33,784 nucleotides of DNA from Flavobacteriales bacterium (lineage in GTDB: Bacteria; Bacteroidota; Bacteroidia; DT-38): positions 1 to 33,784 of the forward strand of contig JABSPQ010000223.1 in the NCBI GenBank assembly GCA_013214205.1. Direction: 5' to 3'. Under the pieces are notes generated by a model. It worked only from the letters and a program-made list of their open reading frames with translations. It searched no databases and was not told where the DNA came from. Below, one piece after another: positions 9,401-18,136 of the stretch. The translations under genes and the position numbers were made by a program. Positions within the stretch are counted from its first letter, which is position 1. Each line of letters starts with the position of its first letter.

Positions 9401-12400
9401 TTCTTCGTTATAATCACAATCGAATTTATCGGTTGCAATTTTGAAGATACTCAGTTGTGAATGATCGATGTACCGCTGGGTAAGTGTTTCCGAATCGAAT
9501 ACTACCCTTAACTCAGGGTAATTGCAGATTAATGAGTCTATTACATATTCTAGCTTTCCAATATTTAGTGGCGAATCGTACTTAAATTCGTAGTAGGCAT
9601 GATTTGAAACACCACCAATTTCGAACGTATCTAATCTACCCAAGAGATAAGCTTTTTGAATCTCAGTCATTAAAAATGAACCTTGCTCGCTATCCATTTT
9701 TTTAACCAATGGCAGATGTGCCAAATCTCCTTCATGCTGCACCGCATAAAAATCTCCAGGAGTATAACTGCTTCCAAGCATCTCTAGCTTGTCTTTACAA
9801 TGCTCATTTATTTTCTCAAGTGTTTCTTTAAAGGTATCAGCCAAATGTTTGGTTCGCCTTTCCCCAAGTCTGGTTACGAAACTAAACCCAAGCTTCCCTC
9901 CAGAAATCATCCCGTTAATACTAATCAGGTTTTTATCTGTATTATCAGCATGAATACTGTTGCCACTATTCTCCGAAACAATTTGCCAAAAGCCATCTTG
10001 AGTTTCAAATTGTCCTAAATAATTAAAACTAATTGGAGCCAAATCGTGCAAGGTGTAATCGTTTTTATCGGAACATGCAAATGCGCCAAACCCGATTCCT
10101 TTATTCGGAATTGCTCTTAAACTATCTTTAATAAACTGAATGCTCTCACCCAAGTTTTCTTTGATTTCTAACTTCACTGGGTACATCGAAGTAAACCACC
10201 CCAACGTTCTGCTGTGGTCTATGGCCTGATCTAAGTCTTCTCTACCATGCCCTTCCAAAGTAATTCCCTGAATGTTGTTTTCAGATACTTCGTTTAGTGT
10301 GTAGGCGAGCGAAGTCAATAATAAATCGTTCAGTTCTGTATTGTATGCCATGGATGCTTCCTTCAATAACGACTGTGTTACTTCTTTATCAAATTCAACA
10401 ATTACTTCGCAGCTAATTTGCTCTGCGTACACCGATTGATAATCTGGCAGGGCTTTTAATTGCTCTGTCCAATAGGTTTCTTCCGAAGCGTATTCTGTTG
10501 CATAACGGCTAATTTTTTCCGTCCACTGACCATAACTACTTCCTTTAAGCGGTAATTTTTTTCCATCGAATAATGTCTTGAGGTCGTCGGTTAAAATCCT
10601 CCAACTTACGCCATCCACCATTAAGTGATGTAGTGCAAAGTAGATTCTTGCGCTTCCATCTTTGTAGCCATATAGATAACCTGCCTGAAACATTGCACCT
10701 TTTTCCAGATCAAAACCTGATTGCCAATCTGTTAGAATCTGCTCTATTTCTTCGCTTTCATGTTTGCTAACATCTAAGGTTTTTAACTTCGGAATTTCTA
10801 TTTCAGATTGATAGATCTGCTTCCATTCGTTGTCGGTTTTTACATATTTAGCGCGCAGTATATCATGGCATTCAACTAACTCCTCGACATAACTTTCTAG
10901 TTGGTTCGAATCCAGTTCTGGTACCCTAATTACAAAGCTTTGATTCCAATGATTGGATTTAGCGAATTCATTTTTATCTCTTTTTTCAAAGAACCATTGC
11001 TGAACTGGCAGTAAGTTTATTTCGCCTGTTAAAATGCCTTGCTCCGATTGAATCTGAGTAGAAAAATCCTTTTTGCTCAAATGTTCAGACAGTTTCAATA
11101 TGGTTTTGTGCTCGAAAATTTCTTTTACCTGACAATTAAATCCTGCTTGCCTAATTCTACTAGATACTTGAATACTCAAAATCGAATCTCCGCCAATCTT
11201 AAAGAAATCGTCGTTTAAACTAACCCTATCAAGTCCCAAAATCTCTTGCCAAATTTCAACAAGTGCTTTCTCTATATTGCTCGTCGCACTCACATAATCT
11301 TCTATGGCAGATTGAAGATCGGGATCGGGAAATGCTTTGTGATCCAATTTGCCGTTTATGGTTAAAGGGAATTCTCCCATTTCTACAAAAGCACTAGGCA
11401 CCATGTATTCAGGAAGTTTTTCCTCAATATAATTTTGAAGATGATCTATGCTATAGCTATTGTAATTATTAAATACTTCGAAGAACCTGGTGTAAAAAGA
11501 ATTGTTTAATGGCTCTTCAGAAAGATGGATTGAGTTATAAGAAAATTCAACTTTCGAATCTTTTTGAACCACTTCTCCTTTAACTATGTAATCGAAATTA
11601 AACTCGTTCTTGCACAAGATTCTCTCAACGGTTCCTACAATTTTATCGCCTTCTTCAAGCTGAATTCCATCTGGAAAAACAGGTAAAAACACAGGAATCC
11701 ACGAGTGCTGATCGGTAAGGGTATCGATGTTATAACCCGGTTCGCAAATTAAATCTAGCCACACCAAACATCCGAATGTGAATGCTCTTTTGGTTACATC
11801 CATATTAATTGTGTGGGTGTGGTTAATCGGAATTAATTCGTTTTTGGTCCAATCTAAATCCTCAAAAATATCTACCGACGAGACTAAGTTTTCGTACCCT
11901 ACGCCTTTCAAACACAATCGTAAATCGAACGGATAACCTATTTGTGAAAATATTTTTTCGGTGTAATTATACGGTGCCTCGTCTAACGTTGGGTTGTTTA
12001 CTAAGCTTTCTGGCAGTTCTACAAATGCCATTCGGGTTAAACTTACTTCTGGAATAAATTTACCACCTGGTTTTAAATGTCGTTGCTTTGCATCGTTCAG
12101 CAAAATGGCTACACCTTCCGACCCGCCAATGGCTCCCACTAATTCGGAAACAACAAAATCTACTTGCTCGGGTAAGTTTACCTCTCTACAATCGCCATGG
12201 ATTAAATGAATTTTATCTTCTAATTTATGGTTGCTGATGGTTTGTTTTGCTTTTTTATGTGTTGCCTCTAAGTATTCGATGGCATACACTTTTTCGGCAC
12301 CTTCCTCAATGCAAATTCTAGATAAAATAACATCTGGCCCAGTACCAATGTCTAATACTATTTTGCCCCTAACTTTATTTCGGATGGCCATTCGGTAGCA

Positions 12401-15400
12401 ATTATTCCTTTTCTCATGTGTGGTCATCAACGAATAAAGCAAATCGTCGTACACATAATATTCTGCTATAGAAGGCCACCAGTTTATATCGGTGGTATTG
12501 TTAGTTGCTTTGTTGCGCACATAATAGGCGATTAATTTCTTATTCAATCCTTCTGAAATCGTCCTACTTATTACACTCGATTGCGACACGGCTTTATGAT
12601 CTAGCAGCACATTTTCTATTTCGCCCAACTCAATTCTGTGTCCGCGAATTTTAACTTGCGTATCGTTTCGGCCTATGTAATCAATGTTTCCATCGGGCAG
12701 CCATTGTGCTTGGTCGCCCGTGCTGTATAAACGATTGTAGCCTTTTTCCTCATCGCCTTTTGTGACAAATGGGTTATCAATAAACTTCTGTTCAGTTAAT
12801 TGCGGATTGTTCCAATAGCCTCTGGCTAAACCTGCGCCACCTAAATACATTTCGCCTGCTACTCCCATCGGAACAGGATTTAACGCGCTGTCGAGAATGT
12901 AAATTCTGGAATTGTAGTTCGTTTTACCAATGTTGGTATTCAAATCTCCCGACTCAAATTCGTGCATGGTTGCACAAACTGTATTTTCGGTTGGTCCGTA
13001 AGCATTTATTAATTTTCTATCTACGCTCCATTTTTCCATCAATTCGGTGGTGCATACTTCGCCGGCTACAACTATTGTTTTAAGCGCCGGGAATTTTTCA
13101 TACGCCATTACTCCCAATAGCGAAGGAGGAAGTGTTGCCACACTTATTTGTTGTTCTCTAATATATTGATTCACCAATTCGGCATCTTGTTTAATGCTGG
13201 CCGAAATAACATTTAGCTGCGCTCCTTTTGTGATGGCGGTAAATATTTCGGAGACGGATGCATCGAATACATACGACGCAAACAGAACTACTTTGTCCTC
13301 GCTGGTAATGTCGAAACATTCGGTTTGATTCTGAATTAAGTTTATTACTCCTTTGTGCTCCACCATCACCCCTTTAGGCTGACCAGTTGTTCCAGAGGTG
13401 TAAATTACATACGCCAGATCAGTCGATTTGCTTTTGCCATTGAGGTTTGAGTTATCCTCGTCGCTAGATGAATCGGCCGCGGATTCAATAAAAATAGTTT
13501 TGTCGTTAGGGAGTTCTAAATTGTTTTTTGCGACTAATTCTTTTTGCGTAAGAATCAATTCTGCTGCGGTATCCTCTAAGATGTATGCGATTCTGTCTTG
13601 TGGAAACTCTGGATCTACTGGCACATAAGCACCTCCTGCTTTCATAACGCCCAACATGCCAATCACCATGTCTAAACTTCTATCGAGACATAACACAATT
13701 AAGGTGTCAGGATTTAGCTCTTGATTTGTTTTTTGCTGGTATTCGTCCCTAATAAATCTGGCTACTTGATTACTTTTTTCGTTGAGTTCTTGGTAGGTCA
13801 ATTGTTGATCTTCGTACACCAAAGCAATGTTGTTTGGCGTGCTTCCTACCTGCTCTTCGAACAGTTGATAAATGGTTTTATCGGTTGCAAATTCTTTATC
13901 TGTCGCATTCCATCGTAAAATACTTTCTTCGTATTCCTGCTCATTAAGTAAAGTGTGTTTACTATATGGCAACTCAGGTTCCAGCGTCAATTGATCTAAA
14001 AGATGCACATAGAAATTAACTAGTCTTTCAATCGTTTCTTTTTTAAATAAACTGGTCGCATAACTTATTTGCCCTCTTAATTCTTCGTCCTGATCTGTTA
14101 GTACAATGGATAAATCCATCTTTTCAATATCATACGCTTCCTCAATATTAAAAGGCTTAAAACCGCTTTCCTGCTGATCTAAATCCTTGCTTAAATTGCC
14201 TATGGTTAGCACCTCGAACATAACCTGATATACAGGATGCTTGGTAATGTCTCTTTCAATATTCAACTCATCCACCAATTTTTCGAAGGGCAAATCTTGA
14301 TGGAGTTGCGCTTCAATTTGATCCTGATGAGTTTGCTGAATTAACTCTGAGAAACTTTGAGTTTTATTTAACAGCGTTCTATACGCCTGGGTATTAACAA
14401 AAAATCCTATTAATTTCTCTGTTTGATTGTGATGTCTGTTAGCTATTGCACTCCCCAAAACTATATCATCCTGATCGGTATACTTGCTCAACAAAACGTT
14501 TACACTACTCAGCATTACGCTGTTTAGCGTTACCTTTTTATCTTGCGCCAAGCCTCTCAACTTTTTGCTAATGCTCTTACTTAAAGTGAAGGATTCCAGC
14601 GCACCTTTGTAATCCATTTCTATTGGCCGAGTAAAATCAGTAGGAATTTCTAAGGTTTGAAAACCAGCTAATTTCTTTTTCCAATAATCTAATTGTTTGT
14701 CAAGTACTTCTCCTTTTAAATATCCTTTTTGCCATTCAGCAAAATCTTTGTATTGGATTTCTAGTGGCGAAAGTTCGAAATCGGAATCGTTGTTACAAAA
14801 GGCTTTGTAATAACTTAAAAATTCTTCTTTAAAAATCTCCATCGACCATGCATCGCTTGCTATGTGATGGATGTTGATTAACAAAAATGTTTTGGCTTCT
14901 TCGTTATCAGAATCGGCTGAACCTACATAATATAATTTGGCTTTTATTGGGTAATCTTCGCTTAAGTTGAAGTGCTGGTTTATGTCGTGTTTGATGATTA
15001 ACTTATGATCTTCCTCACTATTCAGCGTCACTATTTCAACCACAAATGGGTCTGCATGCACTACCTGCACTGCTCCACCTTGGTTTTCACTTTCTTCAAT
15101 CGTACTTCTTAACACCTCGTGTCGTGCTACAATTTTTTGAAGGGCATGTTTAATCGCTTCCACATTGGCTTCACTTTCCAACTCGTATAAAACCGGAATG
15201 TGAAACGCGTTGGTGCCTTCTTCAAACTTTTCGATAAACCACAAACGCTCTTGCGCAAACGACAGAACGGCCTTCGTCGAATCTGTTTTAGGAATGCTAA
15301 TCTGATCATTCCCAAGGCTATTTAGCAACAACTCGCCTATTGTTTTATACTTAAAAACATCGGCTACTTTTACATCGCATTTCAACGACTGACTCATTTT

Positions 15401-18121
15401 ATGGGACGCCTGAATCGCTAAGATCGAGTTACCCCCTATTTCGAAAAAGTTATCTGTTGTGCCCACACGTTCTAGGCCTAATAACACCTGCCAAATGTCG
15501 CATTGTTCCATTTCCGTTTTATTTAACGGAGCAACATATTGAGCAATTGAAGCGCTAAAATCTGGATCGGGTAAAGCACGTTTATCTAGTTTGCCATTAA
15601 TTGTTAAAGGGAATGTATCCATTGTTACCACTGCGCTTGGCACCATGTATTCTGGTAGCGATTGAGACAATTGTTGCAGAACAAAAGCTTGATCTATTTT
15701 GTCGTTGGCTTCATCTATAACACAATATGCCACCAAATATTTATTACCATCTGCTTCGGCTTTTGTCTCTTTAGCTAAAACACAACATTGTTTTATTCCC
15801 TCGATTTGAAGTATGGTATTTTCAATTTCATCCAGCTCTATTCTATAGCCTCTAATTTTCACTTGGTCGTCGTTACGACCAATGTATTCTAGATTTCCAT
15901 CGGGCAACCATTTTACTAAATCTCCTGTTTTATACAATCGAAGGTTATTTTTAGTTCTATCGGCTTCCGTTGTAAAAAGGTGCGGAACAAATCTTTCGGT
16001 TGTTAATTCAGGTCGGTTTAAATAGCCCCTTGCTAAACCAAACCCACCAACATATAATTCTCCAATTACACCAATTGGCACCGGGTTGTTGTTTTTATCG
16101 AGTACGTAAGTTTGTAAATCTGAAATTGGTTTTCCAATATTAGATTGAGTTGTGTCGTTGCTGCTTAACTCTTTGTAGGTAACGTGTACAGTTGTTTCGG
16201 TGATGCCGTACATGTTAATTAGTTTGGTAGCAAGCTGATTGGTTTTTTGAAATTCCCACCAGGTTTGAAGCTGCTCAAAACTAAGTGCCTCTCCTCCAAA
16301 AACAATGTACCTTAAACTCAGATTGGCCTGTTTAGAATCGGCTGCAATTTCTGCAAATCGGTAAAATGCAGATGGGGTTTGGTTTAGTACGGTTACTTTA
16401 TGCTGATTGCACAACTGAAAAAACGCTGCTGCATCTTGCGTTTGTTCTTTGGTAATCACCAACAGTTTGCCTCCATAAAACAAGGCTCCCCATAGTTCCC
16501 AAACGCTAAAATCGAATACATACGAATGGAACAATGTCCATACATCGTTTTCATTAAAACTAAATTGATGATCGGTGCCAGTAGATAATCTCATCACATT
16601 TCTATGCTCAATCATTGCCCCCTTTGGCTTGCCTGTGGTGCCAGAAGTATAAATTACATAGGCCAAGTTTGAATGACCGCTGAAGGATTCTACATTACTT
16701 TTGTCCTCTTTTTGATAGAGCGGTTCGGATAAATCTATGTGAACAAGTTTGTTTGTCGGCAACTGAATATTTGCCTCTGTTAAGCGTTTTTGACTCAGAA
16801 TTATTTCTGCTTTGGAGTCTTCTAAGATGTAATCAATTCTTTCCTGCGGAAACGACGGATCGATTGGTACGTAGGCAGCACCTGCTTTTAGCACGGCAAG
16901 TATTCCAACTACCGTTTCTAAACTTCTTTCTAAACACAGCGCAATAAGGGTATCTGGAGTAAGCGTTTGTTTCTTTTTATTTTCGTATTCACTTAGAATA
17001 TGTCTGGCTAATTGATTGCTCTTCTCGTTGAGTTCTTTGTAGGTTAATTGCTCCCCTTCAAATTCTATGGCAATGTTATCTGGCGTTTTTTCAACTTGCT
17101 CTTCCACCAACTCATTTATCGTTTTAGACGAATCATATGTCTCCGAACTTCCATTCCAATCGTAAACCAATTGATCGTATTCGGTGGTATTAAGCAAGCT
17201 TATTTTACTGTACGCCTTATCTGGTGCTGCTGCCAGCTGATCTATTAAATGAGTAAAGTGGCTTACCAATCTTTCAATGGTGTCTTTGTGGAATAAGCCG
17301 GTGGCGTAGTTTACCTGCCCAACAATCTCCTCTGTGTTGTCCATTATTTGCATCAACAAATCAAATTTGGCTACCTCATCTTGTTCTTTTAGTTGATAAG
17401 GTTCCAAATATTGGGGGGATGCATTATCTATCGGAACAAAGTTTACTACCTCAAACATTATTTGAAAAAGAGGATGTCTGGTTGCATCTCTTTCCAATTT
17501 TAATTCATCAATTAATTTTTCGAATGGTAAATCTTGGTGCGATTGTCCTGCTGTTTGTTCTTTATAAACTTGCTGAATTAATTCCTCGTAAGTTTGGGTA
17601 TCGCTGAGTAAAGTTCTGTTTACTAGCGTATTTACAAAGAATCCTACAAGGCCTTTTGTTTGGCTGTGGTGCCTATTCGCTATTGGGCTCCCGGTAATAA
17701 TGTCGTTTTGTCTGGTGTACTTGCTCAGCAAAATGTTGAAGCTGCTTAACATTACACTTTGTAAGCTTACTCCATATTGTTGCGTGAGTGCTCTTACTTT
17801 CTGGCTGACTTCTTTAGAGAGCGTAAACTTTTCGTTCGCACCTTTGTAATCTATTGTTTTGGGTCTTTCCGAATCTATAGGAAATTCTAGCGGTTCAAAT
17901 CCTTGTACTTTATCTTTCCAATAACCCAACTGAGTATCCAGTACTTCGTCGGCTAAATATAACCTTTGCCACAACGAATAATCTTTGTACTGAATTTCTA
18001 AAGGTGGTAATGCGAACTCATTTTCTTGGTTGATGTAGGCTTCATAATATGCTTGGAATTCTTTTTGAAAAATTCCGTGCGACCACCCATCACTTGCAAT
18101 GTGATGTGTATTTATAACCAA
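6476..18121 (-). CDS. NRPS-2, long 3' part: (C)-A-T-C-A[MT]-T-E-Cy-A-T
   Basis: This is the main body of NRPS-2, 3881 codons from the first possible start (TTG, 18121) after an in-frame TAA. It is in the same frame as the 18134-18736 piece, so the two are one gene split by a nonsense codon. Numbering from ATG 18736, the order is as follows. Rest of the first C domain (HHIASDG, about 208-215). A domain with code D-F-W-N-V-G-M-V-H-K, nearly the standard threonine code. T (about 1103). LCL-type C (HHIASDA, about 1290). A domain with code D-A-S-T-V-A-A-V-C-K, a Tyr/Phe-like code, carrying an inserted methyltransferase (about 2080-2425). T (about 2513). Epimerisation domain (HHLMVDGVSW, EGHGRE). 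Cyclisation domain (DLILLDAES, about 3150). A domain with code D-L-Y-D-M-S-L-I-W-K, one change from a cysteine code. T (about 4035). The acidic tail ENIEMVF may dock onto NRPS-3. A TTG start here would give a truncated C domain and is unlikely to be native. Confidence 0.9.
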   Translation of the reverse strand: MVINTHHIASDGWSHGIFQKEFQAYYEAYINQENEFALPPLEIQYKDYSLWQRLYLADEVLDTQLGYWKDKVQGFEPLEFPIDSERPKTIDYKGANEKFTLSKEVSQKVRALTQQYGVSLQSVMLSSFNILLSKYTRQNDIITGSPIANRHHSQTKGLVGFFVNTLVNRTLLSDTQTYEELIQQVYKEQTAGQSHQDLPFEKLIDELKLERDATRHPLFQIMFEVVNFVPIDNASPQYLEPYQLKEQDEVAKFDLLMQIMDNTEEIVGQVNYATGLFHKDTIERLVSHFTHLIDQLAAAPDKAYSKISLLNTTEYDQLVYDWNGSSETYDSSKTINELVEEQVEKTPDNIAIEFEGEQLTYKELNEKSNQLARHILSEYENKKKQTLTPDTLIALCLERSLETVVGILAVLKAGAAYVPIDPSFPQERIDYILEDSKAEIILSQKRLTEANIQLPTNKLVHIDLSEPLYQKEDKSNVESFSGHSNLAYVIYTSGTTGKPKGAMIEHRNVMRLSTGTDHQFSFNENDVWTLFHSYVFDFSVWELWGALFYGGKLLVITKEQTQDAAAFFQLCNQHKVTVLNQTPSAFYRFAEIAADSKQANLSLRYIVFGGEALSFEQLQTWWEFQKTNQLATKLINMYGITETTVHVTYKELSSNDTTQSNIGKPISDLQTYVLDKNNNPVPIGVIGELYVGGFGLARGYLNRPELTTERFVPHLFTTEADRTKNNLRLYKTGDLVKWLPDGNLEYIGRNDDQVKIRGYRIELDEIENTILQIEGIKQCCVLAKETKAEADGNKYLVAYCVIDEANDKIDQAFVLQQLSQSLPEYMVPSAVVTMDTFPLTINGKLDKRALPDPDFSASIAQYVAPLNKTEMEQCDIWQVLLGLERVGTTDNFFEIGGNSILAIQASHKMSQSLKCDVKVADVFKYKTIGELLLNSLGNDQISIPKTDSTKAVLSFAQERLWFIEKFEEGTNAFHIPVLYELESEANVEAIKHALQKIVARHEVLRSTIEESENQGGAVQVVHADPFVVEIVTLNSEEDHKLIIKHDINQHFNLSEDYPIKAKLYYVGSADSDNEEAKTFLLINIHHIASDAWSMEIFKEEFLSYYKAFCNNDSDFELSPLEIQYKDFAEWQKGYLKGEVLDKQLDYWKKKLAGFQTLEIPTDFTRPIEMDYKGALESFTLSKSISKKLRGLAQDKKVTLNSVMLSSVNVLLSKYTDQDDIVLGSAIANRHHNQTEKLIGFFVNTQAYRTLLNKTQSFSELIQQTHQDQIEAQLHQDLPFEKLVDELNIERDITKHPVYQVMFEVLTIGNLSKDLDQQESGFKPFNIEEAYDIEKMDLSIVLTDQDEELRGQISYATSLFKKETIERLVNFYVHLLDQLTLEPELPYSKHTLLNEQEYEESILRWNATDKEFATDKTIYQLFEEQVGSTPNNIALVYEDQQLTYQELNEKSNQVARFIRDEYQQKTNQELNPDTLIVLCLDRSLDMVIGMLGVMKAGGAYVPVDPEFPQDRIAYILEDTAAELILTQKELVAKNNLELPNDKTIFIESAADSSSDEDNSNLNGKSKSTDLAYVIYTSGTTGQPKGVMVEHKGVINLIQNQTECFDITSEDKVVLFASYVFDASVSEIFTAITKGAQLNVISASIKQDAELVNQYIREQQISVATLPPSLLGVMAYEKFPALKTIVVAGEVCTTELMEKWSVDRKLINAYGPTENTVCATMHEFESGDLNTNIGKTNYNSRIYILDSALNPVPMGVAGEMYLGGAGLARGYWNNPQLTEQKFIDNPFVTKGDEEKGYNRLYSTGDQAQWLPDGNIDYIGRNDTQVKIRGHRIELGEIENVLLDHKAVSQSSVISRTISEGLNKKLIAYYVRNKATNNTTDINWWPSIAEYYVYDDLLYSLMTTHEKRNNCYRMAIRNKVRGKIVLDIGTGPDVILSRICIEEGAEKVYAIEYLEATHKKAKQTISNHKLEDKIHLIHGDCREVNLPEQVDFVVSELVGAIGGSEGVAILLNDAKQRHLKPGGKFIPEVSLTRMAFVELPESLVNNPTLDEAPYNYTEKIFSQIGYPFDLRLCLKGVGYENLVSSVDIFEDLDWTKNELIPINHTHTINMDVTKRAFTFGCLVWLDLICEPGYNIDTLTDQHSWIPVFLPVFPDGIQLEEGDKIVGTVERILCKNEFNFDYIVKGEVVQKDSKVEFSYNSIHLSEEPLNNSFYTRFFEVFNNYNSYSIDHLQNYIEEKLPEYMVPSAFVEMGEFPLTINGKLDHKAFPDPDLQSAIEDYVSATSNIEKALVEIWQEILGLDRVSLNDDFFKIGGDSILSIQVSSRIRQAGFNCQVKEIFEHKTILKLSEHLSKKDFSTQIQSEQGILTGEINLLPVQQWFFEKRDKNEFAKSNHWNQSFVIRVPELDSNQLESYVEELVECHDILRAKYVKTDNEWKQIYQSEIEIPKLKTLDVSKHESEEIEQILTDWQSGFDLEKGAMFQAGYLYGYKDGSARIYFALHHLMVDGVSWRILTDDLKTLFDGKKLPLKGSSYGQWTEKISRYATEYASEETYWTEQLKALPDYQSVYAEQISCEVIVEFDKEVTQSLLKEASMAYNTELNDLLLTSLAYTLNEVSENNIQGITLEGHGREDLDQAIDHSRTLGWFTSMYPVKLEIKENLGESIQFIKDSLRAIPNKGIGFGAFACSDKNDYTLHDLAPISFNYLGQFETQDGFWQIVSENSGNSIHADNTDKNLISINGMISGGKLGFSFVTRLGERRTKHLADTFKETLEKINEHCKDKLEMLGSSYTPGDFYAVQHEGDLAHLPLVKKMDSEQGSFLMTEIQKAYLLGRLDTFEIGGVSNHAYYEFKYDSPLNIGKLEYVIDSLICNYPELRVVFDSETLTQRYIDHSQLSIFKIATDKFDCDYNEEIVSETRDELSHYVYDAGVFPMFTFQVTRFNDRDVLHVSFDLILLDAESRQTFFKTIDELYNSETVQLTPNKLNFKDYQDYVSFFKHTSWYENDKKYWVDKVDSLPLRPELLLKCEPKSLKKPKFGISNQYVEEAVWNKFKHKATTSGVSTSAALLSLFGYVLSSYSSTKAFLITLTVFSRHSIHPDVNSIWGDFTSTNLFGYKNKKGTIKDTLLATHEDLWDDLSHGMFSGSEVQREMQSKHQLNPFQAVSPIVFTGRVGGDSATDTDNTTEKYFLNQSEDQESRLLLGQTSQAWIDLQAVEVDNRFFSGWMYVEQLFDKEFIDNLNAEYCSLIEQLAEADWENEMPSINLQEEDRAVVESANDFYQLEVKETLVDICLSSIENNGAHIAVIDVVGEHTYEEIGTYSSNISKYLQDHNLAKTDTLIGVLSEKGHQQVVATLGIMESCSAYLPLHVEWPCGRIDSILEEGFVKTAMVSEAVFANKIKGSELESKYKWLIIEEVMKTISKSEDIARPKPKLTDIAYVIFTSGSTGKPKGVTIDHKSAVNTIVAVNEKFDVTKKDSVLALSELSFDLSVYDIFGFLAAGGTIVFPDQEKTKEPSHWLDLIKEHKITLWDTVPQLMQLLVDFALDSDQSLSTIKTVMMSGDWIPVKLPSTIKSINEDITVMSLGGATEGSIWSIWFEVNEVDSSWDSIPYGHAMPNQKMYVLNEFGEHCPVGVVGDIYIGGDGVAVGYWNDEAKTEASFIDHANLGRIYKTGDLGKWNSKAYIEFEGRVDSQVKINGYRIELGEIENVLLQIPGIKQSYVAVKERDSESKNSKYLVAYCIPEDKNNEPDPAEIQKKLEELLPVYMIPSALIAVDSFPLTSNGKLDVKSLPDPDFTVAADSYVAPTNDSETEVCKIWEEILSKDRVGITDNFFMIGGNSISAMQVAHRINKVLELNVKVADIYKHATVAVLVQNVILLEESNENIEMVF
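8400..9690 (-). other. heterocyclisation (Cy) domain of module 5
   Basis: The region carries the cyclisation hallmarks in order: LMTEIQKAYLLGR, the DxxxxDxxS motif as DLILLDAES (in place of HHxxxDG), LPLRPELLL, GDFTS, PIVFTGRVGG and TSQAWIDLQ. Such domains condense Cys, Ser or Thr and then close a thiazoline or oxazoline ring. The next A domain has a cysteine-like code, so a thiazoline is predicted. No oxidase domain is present in the module, so the ring is expected to stay unoxidised unless an outside enzyme acts. Edges are approximate. Confidence 0.9.
11430..12500 (-). other. methyltransferase domain inserted in the module-4 adenylation domain
   Basis: Between core motif A8 (IRGHRIELGEIE) and A9 (LPEYMVPSAF) lie roughly 345 extra residues. 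They hold a class I SAM-binding fold: EYYVYDDLLYSLMTTHEKRN, then VLDIGTGPDVILSR (motif I, about residue 2125), KVYAIE (acidic residue for SAM ribose) and SELVGAIGGSEG. The YY...R start and the paired glutamates recall protein arginine methyltransferases more than the usual NRPS N-methyltransferase. The insertion site is the one used by backbone N-methylating domains. Which atom is methylated cannot be read from the sequence. Edges are approximate. Confidence 0.85.
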
Positions 18122-18133
18122 TAAGGTTTTATC

Positions 18134-18136
18134 TTA
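18134..18136 (-). other. in-frame premature TAA inside NRPS-2
   Basis: On the minus strand the codons run AAT AAA ACA TAA GAT AAA ACC TTA TTG GTT ATA, with the TAA at 18136-18134. The frame is the same on both sides, so this is a substitution-type stop and not a frameshift. A single base change (for example CAA to TAA) would explain it. It falls in the variable loop that precedes the HHxxxDG motif in the sister C domains. Confidence 0.93.

Noticed and set aside
18119-18121. TTG at 18121 as a native start of a separate NRPS
   Set aside because: It would begin in the middle of a C domain with no docking domain or ribosome site. The preceding piece supplies the missing part in the same frame.
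18121-18136. Frameshift as the cause of the NRPS-2 split
   Set aside because: Codon positions on both sides of the TAA are in one frame, so a substitution explains it and a frameshift does not.
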